Positions 26,008 through 33,061 of a stretch of 51,800 nt of DNA are shown piece by piece. The DNA comes from CAYLHX01 sp964383675 (GTDB taxonomy: Bacteria > Patescibacteriota > Gracilibacteria > UBA1369 > LOWO2-01-FULL-3). The notes under the pieces are model-generated. The model had not been told where the DNA came from. It saw nothing but the letters and a program-made list of their open reading frames with translations, and ran no database searches. Location: positions 1-51,800 of the forward strand of contig CAYLHX010000009.1 of the NCBI GenBank assembly GCA_964383675.1, in the 5' to 3' direction. Each line of letters starts with the position of its first letter. The stretch's first letter is position 1. The position numbers were made by a program, and so were the translations under genes.

Positions 26008-26768
26008 TATTTTTTATTATTTGCAATCCCCTCGAGAGCGCGTAGGGCTTCAAGTGGAAGCATCCAGATTGTAGTATTTGATTGATCTGAAGAAAGGTCG
26101 TTTATCGACTGTAAAGTTCTCAAATGTAGCGCCCCGGGAGCTTCCGCCATAGTTTGTGCAGCTTTTGCCAGGTTTACGGAGGCGATAAGTTCTCCTTCAG
26201 CCTTAATAATAACCGATTTCTTCTCGCGCTCCGCCTCGGCCACTTTAGCCATGGTTCTCTTCAAATCAGTCGGCAAAACGATATCCTTCAACTCCACCGA
26301 CTCCACTTGCAGCCCCCAAGGATCTGTAGCTTTATCAACGATTTCTTTAATGTTCAGGGCAATCTGATCACGATTTTTCAACAAAATATCCATAGGTACC
26401 TCTCCCACGGCGTTTCTCATTGTGGTCTGCGCCAATTGACTGGTGGCATAGTAAAAATTTTCCACCTCTAAAATCGCTTTTGAAGCGTCAGTAACCTTAT
26501 AGTAGATAACCGCGTTAATGCTTACCGAAATATTGTCTTCAGTAATGGCTTCCTGATCTGGAACGTCGACAGCCTTCACACGAATGTCCACCTTTACCAT
26601 CTTTTGGAATATAGGAATCACTAATCTCCATCCCGGCATCACCAAGCTGGTAAACTTTCCCAGAGTAAACCTTACCCCTCGCTCGTACTGTTTTACCTCT
26701 CGGATACTTATTAAAAGAACGATTACAAGTATAACCGCTAAAGTTCCGATTAAATCAACTATGGGCAT
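26007..26768 (-). CDS. Stomatin/slipin-type SPFH membrane protein
   Basis: 253 aa. One N-terminal membrane helix (about residues 5-22) is followed by the SPFH domain (QYERGVRFTLGKFTSLVMPGWRLVIPIFQKMVKVDIR). Further conserved stretches are TTMRNAVGEVPMDILL and LKRTMAKVAEAEREKKSVIIKAEGE, the usual coiled-coil tail. Slipins oligomerise into membrane microdomain scaffolds and often pair with an NfeD protein; none is seen here. It is coupled to aroE by a one-base overlap, which is probably only packing. Confidence 0.88.
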   Translation of the reverse strand: MPIVDLIGTLAVILVIVLLISIREVKQYERGVRFTLGKFTSLVMPGWRLVIPIFQKMVKVDIRVKAVDVPDQEAITEDNISVSINAVIYYKVTDASKAILEVENFYYATSQLAQTTMRNAVGEVPMDILLKNRDQIALNIKEIVDKATDPWGLQVESVELKDIVLPTDLKRTMAKVAEAEREKKSVIIKAEGELIASVNLAKAAQTMAEAPGALHLRTLQSINDLSSDQSNTTIWMLPLEALRALEGIANNKK

Positions 26769-26827
26769 GGCTGTTTTGTTAAAAATATAAACAACTCAAG
26801 ATTATCAACGAATGGCTTATAAATCCA

Positions 26828-26856
26828 TTGAATAAAAGGGGAAAAAATGTTAATAT
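26828..26856 (+). promoter_or_regulatory. Promoter of the mscS-like gene
   Basis: TTGAAT (26828-26833), a 17-bp spacer and TAATAT (26851-26856). The first in-frame ATG of the downstream gene (26847) lies inside this spacer, so translation should begin at the ATG at 26886, about 23 bases after the expected transcription start. Confidence 0.55.
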
Positions 26857-26885
26857 ATACAGATAAAAAAACAAAAAATAAAAAC

Positions 26886-27920
26886 ATGCTCGAAGCTTTT
26901 GCGGCCACAACAGGAGCCACCGAGGTAGCCAGTGACACGGCTTCTCAACTGACAAATTTGATTGAACTCTTGATAATTAGGATTCCTCTATTTTTTGCGG
27001 CTTTTATCGTTATTGGAGTTTTCTACGGCCTGGCAAAAATCGGACGCAAAATTATTGAAAACAAACTGGCCGAGAGTGGTATCGAAGAAGAGCACAAGGA
27101 AATTCAAATTTTGGGCGGCCGCCTTACCTTTTCCGGTATTCTGATTCTGGGTATCACCATAGGCCTGAAGATAGCCGGTATAGACCTAACCGCGATCATT
27201 GCGGCTGTGGCCTTCGGTATTGGATTCGCCTTAAAGGATATGATCATGAACTTTCTTGCCGGAATGATGATCTTGATCGGTAGACATTTCACCATCGGAG
27301 ATTTTATCAATGTTGGCGGAACTATCGGTAGAGTCGTTGAAATTCAGTCCCGCGTTACCATTTTACAGGCAATCGACGGTACAAAAGTGATTGTGCCAAA
27401 TGCCGATCTCTTTACGAAGCAGGTTGTCAGTTACACCAGCAATCCTTTCCGCAGAATCGAGCTGATGGTGGGCGTGGATTACAGACATGATTTGGATAAT
27501 GTGCTTAAAATTGTTACCCACGCGGTCAAGGCCACAAAGGGGATCTTGTTGAATCCCGCGCCCGGTATTCTAATTGACGGTTTTGGAGAAAGCTCGATTG
27601 ACATTAAAGTTAAAGCCTGGGTGGAATCAAAAGGTGGTTGGGTAAAAATAAAGAGTGCTCTGGCCAAAAATATTAAGAATGCCTTTGATAAATATGGCAT
27701 CGTCATTCCATGGCCTATTCGTACTATCTCCTACGACAAGGATAGCCAGATGAGTGAACAACCTTTTAAAGATGAGATACAACAAAGCGCTCCTCAGGTT
27801 GTCACTCAAGCCGTCATTCCTCAGCAACCGGTGCCGCAAAAAGCTACTGTCAATGTTGCACAGGCCAGCGCTGCCGATTCCGATGACGAGCAGCCGTTAA
27901 AACCGCTCGGAGAAGTTTAG
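26886..27920 (+). CDS. mscS: Small-conductance mechanosensitive channel (MscS family)
   Basis: 344 aa from MLEAFAATTGATEVASD; the start was chosen by the promoter position. Three membrane helices are followed by the pore-lining TM3 and beta-domain signature: GIGFALKDMIMNFLAGMMIL, IGDFINVGGTIGRVVEI, IDGTKVIVPNADLF. The cytoplasmic alpha/beta part follows, and then a Gln/Pro/Ala-rich tail of about 55 residues that is not part of the core family. The channel opens on membrane tension and releases solutes in osmotic downshock. Confidence 0.9.
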   Translation: MLEAFAATTGATEVASDTASQLTNLIELLIIRIPLFFAAFIVIGVFYGLAKIGRKIIENKLAESGIEEEHKEIQILGGRLTFSGILILGITIGLKIAGIDLTAIIAAVAFGIGFALKDMIMNFLAGMMILIGRHFTIGDFINVGGTIGRVVEIQSRVTILQAIDGTKVIVPNADLFTKQVVSYTSNPFRRIELMVGVDYRHDLDNVLKIVTHAVKATKGILLNPAPGILIDGFGESSIDIKVKAWVESKGGWVKIKSALAKNIKNAFDKYGIVIPWPIRTISYDKDSQMSEQPFKDEIQQSAPQVVTQAVIPQQPVPQKATVNVAQASAADSDDEQPLKPLGEV

Positions 27921-27924
27921 AGAT

Positions 27925-27946
27925 AAAAAAAAACCCGCAAAGCGGG
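27925..27946 (-). terminator. Intrinsic terminator of the 27.9-28.35 kb RNA
   Basis: On the minus strand CCCGC-TTT-GCGGG (27934-27946) is followed by nine T (plus-strand A at 27925-27933). The U tract is on the minus side, so it terminates minus-strand transcription. mscS converges from the other side and could use the hairpin only weakly. Confidence 0.8.
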
Positions 27947-28353
27947 AAAAAATCTTCGTCGATCAAATTTTGTAATCGAGAATTTTGTTTGATTTTATTT
28001 TTGTTTTCAGGAGACCAATCCTTATATGGTACATGCCGTACTTCGGAATTGTTTTCAGTCGTTCCACCGACCTCCTGTTTGGTGTGAACTTACTACCCGG
28101 CAATGCCGAGGAAGTCACCAGGACCTTCAACGAGTGAAGTAGCTAATCGGCCCAGGGGGTCAGGCTGGACCAATCGTAAAGCATGAGAACCAGAAACGAG
28201 ATTGCGCTCCCTAATTTAGATTGATGGAGAAGAAGAGCTCGTTTCCGCTCCTCATGCTTTAAGGTTGTTCTGGTTTTCAATGTTCTTTTTGAGGAGCCTT
28301 TGAAACCCGGCTCGACAATGGCATCTTATCTTAGTCTTTGAATTTCTGATTTT
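27925..28353 (-). ncRNA. Unidentified structured RNA, about 430 nt
   Basis: This gap has no sensible ORF on either strand but is bounded by a promoter (28360-28388) and an intrinsic terminator (27925-27946). Folding by eye gives several good stems on the minus-strand RNA. A long stem-loop pairs plus positions 28251-28260 with 28178-28187 (10 bp), then after a symmetric 5x5 internal loop 28238-28245 with 28193-28200 (8 bp). Further hairpins are 28165-28171/28149-28155 (7 bp with one G-U), 28105-28110/28096-28101 (6 bp, 3-nt loop) and 28135-28139/28125-28129 (5 bp). GATTGGTC occurs twice. Size and isolation suit RNase P RNA or tmRNA, but I find neither the RNase P GAGGAAAGTC core nor a tmRNA tag frame or tRNA-like end. 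Hence unidentified. Confidence 0.6.
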
Positions 28354-28359
28354 CATATC

Positions 28360-28388
28360 ATGATAACAAATGAAAGAGATAACCGCAA
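28360..28388 (-). promoter_or_regulatory. Promoter of the unidentified RNA
   Basis: On the minus strand TTGCGG (28383-28388), a 17-bp spacer and TATCAT (28360-28365). The expected start is around 28353. Nothing else in the gap up to the serine dehydratase gene at 28490 would need a minus-strand promoter. Confidence 0.5.
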
Positions 28389-28489
28389 CCACTTGTGCTA
28401 GACAAACGTAGAAATGTTTTTTAATTTAAAACATATAAACTGGACATTTAGGCCAATTTTGATAAACTGGTGTAAATTTCCAATTTAAA

Positions 28490-29209
28490 ATGCGCTTCAA
28501 AGCCTTAACAAAGCCCACCGCCGATATCTCCATTTTTGATATTGCCGGCCCGGTAATGGTTGGTCCTTCAAGTTCGCACACCGCTGGAGCTTGCAAACTG
28601 GGCCAATTTGCCCGAGCGCTTTTTCACGGAACCCCCGCTAAAGTCACCTTTTACCTGCATGGTTCCTTTGGTGAAGTCTATAAAGGACATGCCACCGATA
28701 GGGCTCTACTGGCCGGAGTTATGAAATTCAGGACCAGCGATCCCAGAATCCGCAACAGTTTCAAGATAGCCGATGAAAAAGGTTTGAAATACGAATTTAT
28801 ACCAAAAGATTTGGGTAAAGATTTGCATCCCAATACTGTAAAGATAGTTTTGGAAAATTCCAAAAGGAAAATGTCTATGATGGGCTGTTCGGTTGGAGGA
28901 GGGATGATTGAAATTATCAAATTGGACAATTTTGAGATTCATCTAAAGGGACGAGCGGGAAAGTATTTGTCTCTGATTATTTGTCATGATAATGATCCGC
29001 AAATTGTTAGAAATTTGATCGCCGCAATTGAAAACCTTCCGGGACTTGAAATAACTAAAATCGACCAAAGTACCTTTAAAAATAAAACGCTTAGTGTCAT
29101 GAGCCTCGGCGGCAAAAGACGCATTAAACTCTCGGAAGTTTTGGAACTTGAAAAAAACATTTCTGGTGTGGAATATATTCGTTCACTCTCTAAACTTGAA
29201 AAACAATGA
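28490..29209 (+). CDS. sdaAB: L-serine dehydratase, beta subunit
   Basis: 239 aa. It has the N-terminal domain of iron-sulfur serine dehydratase, with SIFDIAGPVMVGPSSSHTAGACKLG near residues 14-38 and the GCSVGGGMIEI segment, followed by an ACT-like C-terminal part (KYLSLIICHDNDPQIVRNLIAAIE). With the alpha subunit it converts L-serine to pyruvate and ammonia. The two genes overlap by 4 bases (ATGA). Confidence 0.9.
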   Translation: MRFKALTKPTADISIFDIAGPVMVGPSSSHTAGACKLGQFARALFHGTPAKVTFYLHGSFGEVYKGHATDRALLAGVMKFRTSDPRIRNSFKIADEKGLKYEFIPKDLGKDLHPNTVKIVLENSKRKMSMMGCSVGGGMIEIIKLDNFEIHLKGRAGKYLSLIICHDNDPQIVRNLIAAIENLPGLEITKIDQSTFKNKTLSVMSLGGKRRIKLSEVLELEKNISGVEYIRSLSKLEKQ

Positions 29210-30102
29210 TCTACGAATTTCACTCTGCTGAAGAGGTTTTGAACCTCTGCAAAAAACATCGTATTTCCATTGCCGAACTGGCAAAACGCTACGAGTCCGA
29301 ACGCGCCAATAAGTCGACCAGTTCAGTTCGCAATAAGATGAAGCAGACGCGCGATTACATGTATGAGGCGGTAAAAAACGGTGTAAAGACCAGCGAAAAA
29401 TCCAAAATGGGAATGGTGGGTGGAGATGCCAAAAAGCTTTACGACTCTTTAAAGGATTTGCGTAACATGATGGGGAATAAGGTTACGGTGCGTGCCATGG
29501 CCTATGCTACCGCCGTAGGGGAGCAGAATGCCTGTATGCGACGAATAGTGGCTTTTCCTACAGCCGGAGGGGCCGGAGTAGTTCCCGGAGTCTTGTTTAG
29601 TTCAGCGGAACATTTTAAGGCCGGTAAGAGGAGACTCTTGAAGGGGTTGTTCTCCGCTTCTGCCGTTGGTTTGCTGATTGCGGAGAATGCAACGCTTTCT
29701 GCGGCCAAAGGTGGCTGTCAGGCTGAGGTGGGTGCTGGAGTGGCGATGGCCGCGGCGGGGCTCACCGAGATGCGCGGCGGCACGCCGGAACAGTGCTTCA
29801 ACGCCGCGGCCATCGGTCTCAAAAGTTACCTCGGATTGGTCTGCGATCCGCTGGGAGGGCTGGTGGAAGTACCTTGTATTAAGAGAAATGCTATCGGTTG
29901 CATGGCTGCAATTGGTGCTTCCGATATGACCATGGCCGGAGTTAAAAGCTTTATTCCTTTTGATGAAGTGGTCGAAGCTATGCGCAATATAGCAAAAATC
30001 ATGTCGCCAAAATTACGCGAAACCGCCTTGGGTGGCCTTGCTGTTACCAAAACCGGTAATATGATAAAGAAGAAATTGGGAATGAAGATAACCCCATCTT
30101 AA
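29206..30102 (+). CDS. sdaAA: L-serine dehydratase, iron-sulfur alpha subunit
   Basis: 298 aa catalytic subunit. The conserved VAFPTAGGAGVVPGVLF and the Cys ligands of the oxygen-sensitive [4Fe-4S] cluster are present in AKGGCQAEVG, GLVCDPLGG and VEVPCIKRNA, with GGTPEQCFNAAAIGLKSYLG between. Followed after one base by purN, so serine breakdown and a formyl-transfer step of purine synthesis share a transcript. The split alpha/beta arrangement is the form common in Firmicutes. Confidence 0.92.
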   Translation: MIYEFHSAEEVLNLCKKHRISIAELAKRYESERANKSTSSVRNKMKQTRDYMYEAVKNGVKTSEKSKMGMVGGDAKKLYDSLKDLRNMMGNKVTVRAMAYATAVGEQNACMRRIVAFPTAGGAGVVPGVLFSSAEHFKAGKRRLLKGLFSASAVGLLIAENATLSAAKGGCQAEVGAGVAMAAAGLTEMRGGTPEQCFNAAAIGLKSYLGLVCDPLGGLVEVPCIKRNAIGCMAAIGASDMTMAGVKSFIPFDEVVEAMRNIAKIMSPKLRETALGGLAVTKTGNMIKKKLGMKITPS

Positions 30103-30103
30103 A

Positions 30104-30694
30104 ATGTTTAAAATTGCGGTTCTGGCCTCCACCAACGGCACCGATCTTCAGGCGATCATCGATGAAATCAAGGCAGGGAAAATGCCCGGTATCGAGTTAA
30201 CACTTGTGATTAGCAACAAAAAAGATTGTTATGCCCTTGAAAGAGCAACAGAACAAGGTTTTAAAACGGTTTTTATCAATCCAAAAAACAAAGGTCGCTC
30301 AGAATTTGATCAGGAGTTAGCCTCAACGCTTCAGCAACACGCCATAGATCTAATAGTTTTGGTAGGCTATATGCGCCTTCTAACGCCGGAATTTGTTAGA
30401 AAGTTCCCTCACCGCATTATTAATGTTCACCCTTCACTTATTCCAAAATATTGCGGCAAAAACTTTTATGATGCCAATGTACACGAAGCGGTTTTTAAAG
30501 CCGGCGATGAAGAAACCGGCATGACTATCCATTATGTTGATGAAGGGCTTGATACCGGTGAAATAATCCTGCAAAAAGCTGTCCCTGTAAGCCCGAACGA
30601 TACACCGGAAACACTTAAAACCAAAGTCCAGGAGTTGGAAAAAAAGTGGTACCCCGAAGTAATCCGCCGGATCGCGGCAAATGCTGCCGGATAA
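30104..30694 (+). CDS. purN: Phosphoribosylglycinamide formyltransferase
   Basis: 196 aa. Transfers a formyl group from 10-formyl-THF to GAR in purine synthesis. The N-terminus MFKIAVLASTNGTDLQAII matches the phosphate-binding region. The catalytic Asn-x-His is in IINVHPSLIP and the catalytic Asp in HYVDEGLDTGEII. It shares the sdaAB-sdaAA transcript; further purine genes are at 40471-45798. Confidence 0.93.
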   Translation: MFKIAVLASTNGTDLQAIIDEIKAGKMPGIELTLVISNKKDCYALERATEQGFKTVFINPKNKGRSEFDQELASTLQQHAIDLIVLVGYMRLLTPEFVRKFPHRIINVHPSLIPKYCGKNFYDANVHEAVFKAGDEETGMTIHYVDEGLDTGEIILQKAVPVSPNDTPETLKTKVQELEKKWYPEVIRRIAANAAG

Positions 30695-30890
30695 GTTGCT
30701 GGTTAGATTGGCGTTGAGATTGCCGTTGAGTTCGCTGTTGGGCTTGCCGTCAAAAATCGGTGTTCATCTTACTGCTCAGACTGCCATTCAGATTGTTGCC
30801 CAATTTTCCGCTAAGCTTGCCCTCCACCAAAAAAAGTTGTCCCCGGGGACGTGTTTGAGAATTTCTCGCCGCCAACCACTCATCGCTCAC
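30690..30890 (-). pseudogene. Broken small ORF with 4-residue periodicity
   Basis: The gap 30695-31270 has no clear gene. On the minus strand a frame from a GTG at 30890 reads MSDEWLAARNSQTRPRGQLF and then four-residue repeats (GKLS GKLG NNLN GSLS SKMN) to a stop at 30750. A one-base shift at the A5 tract (30752-30756) continues the same periodicity (GKPN SELN GNLN ANLT SNLS) to about 30690. This looks like a short repeat protein broken by a one-base indel. A copy of the GTCCCCGGGGAC palindrome lies inside it. The opposing plus-strand frame at 30681-31070 is low-complexity and probably not real. From 30970 to 31270 I see only A+T-rich sequence. Confidence 0.35.
30839..30850. repeat. Palindromic repeat, copy 1
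   Basis: GTCCCCGGGGAC, a perfect 12-bp palindrome, followed by GT and preceded by AAAAAGTT on the plus strand. Copies 2 (30907-30918) and 3 (32031-32041) share TCCCCGGGGACGT. The three copies lie in different coding contexts and frames, so the DNA itself seems conserved. Confidence 0.7.
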
Positions 30891-30906
30891 CGCCGCCCGA
30901 AAACCT

Positions 30907-30918
30907 TTCCCCGGGGAC
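30907..30918. repeat. Palindromic repeat, copy 2
   Basis: TTCCCCGGGGAC followed by GT on the plus strand, one base off the perfect palindrome and 68 bp from copy 1. Same orientation as the others judged by the flanking ACGT side. Confidence 0.65.
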
Positions 30919-31270
30919 GTGATTTTGCGGCGCCCTTGTTCAACACTCGTCGCCGCGCCGCCTCTTCACCAGCCACTGCTACCCGCCGCAAAAATCAACT
31001 TGACGGAAATTTGCCTTCTAAAAAATCTTTAAAAAATTCTCTCAAAAAAGTGATACGCCAATTTCCATAAAAGTTTTCACCGCGAACATTTTCCGCGTTA
31101 CATGAAGGCTGCGATGGACTCAGATTTGGAGATTTTCGGGGGATTGATTTTTGGTAAAAATCGCAACTTCAAAAATGTGTTAAAACAGCATTTGTAAGCC
31201 ATTTTTGACTTGTTCCGTGATGGGGGAAGTGAGATAATTTGAGTACACTTTAAAGATTAACCAAGAGACT

Positions 31271-32359
31271 ATGAATGACACAATTTTACAATCAAGAGAT
31301 CTTCACAAACAGTTTGTGGAGTTGGGCCGCGAAAGAAACCGCTTAACATACAAACTCCTGGCCCTCATTCCGGCAATCTTCCAAAGCGGCATCTACAAAA
31401 AACACACTCCCACCATCTACGAATATGCTGGGAAGTTCGGAGGACTCAGCAAAGAAGTGGTGAAGAAAGTTTTACGGAATGAAAAATATCTTCAGAACAA
31501 GCCGAAGTTGAAAGAGGCGGTGCGAAAATATGGCATTCACAAAGTTTCGATGGTGGCGACATTGGCCACTCCGGAGACAGAAGAGATTTGGGCGGAAAGA
31601 GTGGAGCATATGAGTAAATCGGCACTGCAAGTTTTGGTGAAGGAGGTGAGAGAAAAAGAGATTCATGAGAGCGGCAAGCAAAAATCTGCAAACCAATCCC
31701 AAACTTTTTTCCCCGAAACTACTGCGGGGGCGACCATCCTTCAGGAGAGCGAATCGAGTGCTAAAGCAAAACAATCCAAAAGATGCATGGCAGCGGAAGA
31801 GAAGATAAAAGTTGAATTGAGTGGAGAACTGATGTTTGAATTTTTGAAATTCAAAAAGCAATTTGAAAAAGCGAAGAAAGAAAAACTTTCCAATACCGAA
31901 ACCATGGCAGAGATTTTTCAAGCGCTGAAAAGAGAGATGCTTCACGGCCAAGATCACAAAAACCAAAAACGCAAAAATCAAAATTTAAAAACATCTCCGC
32001 AGCAGAAAGCCAAAAAGCAGCAAAAAGTTATCCCCGGGGACGTCTTTTTGAAGGAAGAAAAACCAGCAAACCGCTATATTCCCGCCAAACTAAAAAAAAC
32101 CGCCATCACAAAAACCAACCAAAAATGCGCCTATCCGAACTGCAACAAACCCTATTCCGTCATTCACCATCGAGAACGTTTCGCCAAAAGCAAAAATCAC
32201 AGCTCCATCATCCCGCTCTGCAAAGAGCATCATGAGTTTGCACATAATTCCCTGATAAAAAATGAGCAACAACAAACTAAAGACTGGCAACTGCAACCAG
32301 AAAATAATCACCTTAACTATACTGACTTCTGGTACCAGAGATTCGCGGCGCGGATTTAG
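31271..32359 (+). CDS. HNH endonuclease domain protein
   Basis: 362 aa. The N-terminal 120 or so residues are helical and basic (YKLLALIPAIFQSGIYKKH, FGGLSKEVVKKVLRN). A low-complexity Lys/Gln-rich linker carries the third palindrome copy as codons. The C-terminus is an HNH nuclease: two Cys in KCAYPNCNKPY, then VIHHRERFAKSKNHSSIIPLC and KEHHEFAHN, giving the Cys2/His-rich betabeta-alpha-metal site. Stand-alone HNH genes of this build are common and often multicopy in Patescibacteria. They may be homing or defence-type nucleases; the target is unknown. Confidence 0.8.
   Translation: MNDTILQSRDLHKQFVELGRERNRLTYKLLALIPAIFQSGIYKKHTPTIYEYAGKFGGLSKEVVKKVLRNEKYLQNKPKLKEAVRKYGIHKVSMVATLATPETEEIWAERVEHMSKSALQVLVKEVREKEIHESGKQKSANQSQTFFPETTAGATILQESESSAKAKQSKRCMAAEEKIKVELSGELMFEFLKFKKQFEKAKKEKLSNTETMAEIFQALKREMLHGQDHKNQKRKNQNLKTSPQQKAKKQQKVIPGDVFLKEEKPANRYIPAKLKKTAITKTNQKCAYPNCNKPYSVIHHRERFAKSKNHSSIIPLCKEHHEFAHNSLIKNEQQQTKDWQLQPENNHLNYTDFWYQRFAARI
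32031..32041. repeat. Palindromic repeat, copy 3 (inside the HNH gene)
   Basis: TCCCCGGGGAC followed by GTC, preceded by AAAAAGTTA as in copy 1 (AAAAAGTTG). It encodes part of VIPGDVF in the linker of the HNH protein. Confidence 0.65.
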
Positions 32360-32486
32360 GCAAAGGCCACAGACTGCACCAGCAACGCGGAGTTGGGCGA
32401 CTAGCGAGTAAATCAACATCGTCAGTGCTGCAACTTGGTACGCGGAGTAGCCCCACGGCAGAAACTACTAAATTCAAAGGCCAATA

Positions 32487-32513
32487 TTGACTTTTTGTAC
32501 AAAATATTATAAA
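32487..32513 (+). promoter_or_regulatory. Weak promoter before the 135-aa gene
   Basis: TTGACT (32487-32492) and TATAAA (32508-32513) with a short 15-bp spacer, about 25 bases before the ATG at 32538. The remaining gap from 32360 holds nothing else beyond ACGCGGAGT occurring twice. Confidence 0.3.
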
Positions 32514-32537
32514 AATGCTCTCTTGTAATAGTCACAA

Positions 32538-32945
32538 ATGGCAGTTGAACTTACTGAAACAGAAAGAGGGTACCTGGACCTTTTGGGTAACAGTGAAGTT
32601 GGCATGGCACTGCGCGGTGTTATTGATTATTTCAAAGATAAATTCAATCAGTTAACCGCACAGGTTGAGGTATCTGAGATCAAAGACATTAACATCCTCA
32701 TTCATCAAGCACGTACCAGCCTAAAAAAGCTGCTAAAAGCTTTAACTCCACACCTTAGTCCCGAAGAGCGGGCCATAGAACAGCAAAGAACTTTACAAAT
32801 GGCCGATGACATTATTTTTTCACTGATCCAGAGACAATCAGGCTTGGATAGCCGCGTAGTTGTCCTTTCTGAAAGAGACCGGAAATTTTGCAACCACCTA
32901 ACTGAGCTTTTAGAAAGTGATGCACCAGTTAAATGGAGTTATTAA
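32538..32945 (+). CDS. Small helical protein, unknown function
   Basis: 135 aa, no signal peptide or membrane segment, predicted mostly helical (GVIDYFKDKFNQLTAQVEVSEIKDINILIHQARTS has amphipathic spacing). No family recognised. It opens the A+T-rich block, 119 bases before the two-gene module, which has its own promoter. It could be an accessory of that module or independent. Confidence 0.55.
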   Translation: MAVELTETERGYLDLLGNSEVGMALRGVIDYFKDKFNQLTAQVEVSEIKDINILIHQARTSLKKLLKALTPHLSPEERAIEQQRTLQMADDIIFSLIQRQSGLDSRVVVLSERDRKFCNHLTELLESDAPVKWSY

Positions 32946-33006
32946 AAAACTTCAAGCACAGAAACACTACATTCAAATTGAAATATGTTATACCAAAAAC
33001 AGTTTC

Positions 33007-33036
33007 TTGACAGGATTGCTTAATTTGGCATAAAAT
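33007..33036 (+). promoter_or_regulatory. Promoter of the coiled-coil/TPR module
   Basis: A perfect TTGACA (33007-33012), an 18-bp spacer and TAAAAT (33031-33036). The expected start near 33043 leaves a leader of about 20 nt with no Shine-Dalgarno before the ATG at 33062. Confidence 0.7.
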
Positions 33037-33061
33037 AAGCACTTCTTACATATATAGTACT

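Noticed and set aside
27925..28353. RNase P RNA or tmRNA as the identity of the RNA gene
   Set aside because: The size fits, but I could not find the GAGGAAAGTC and ACAGAA cores of RNase P, nor a tag frame and tRNA-like end of tmRNA. A covariance search could still overturn this.
30681..31070. 129-aa plus-strand ORF after purN
   Set aside because: Low complexity, overlaps the purN end in another frame and has no recognisable domain; the periodicity is better explained by the minus strand.
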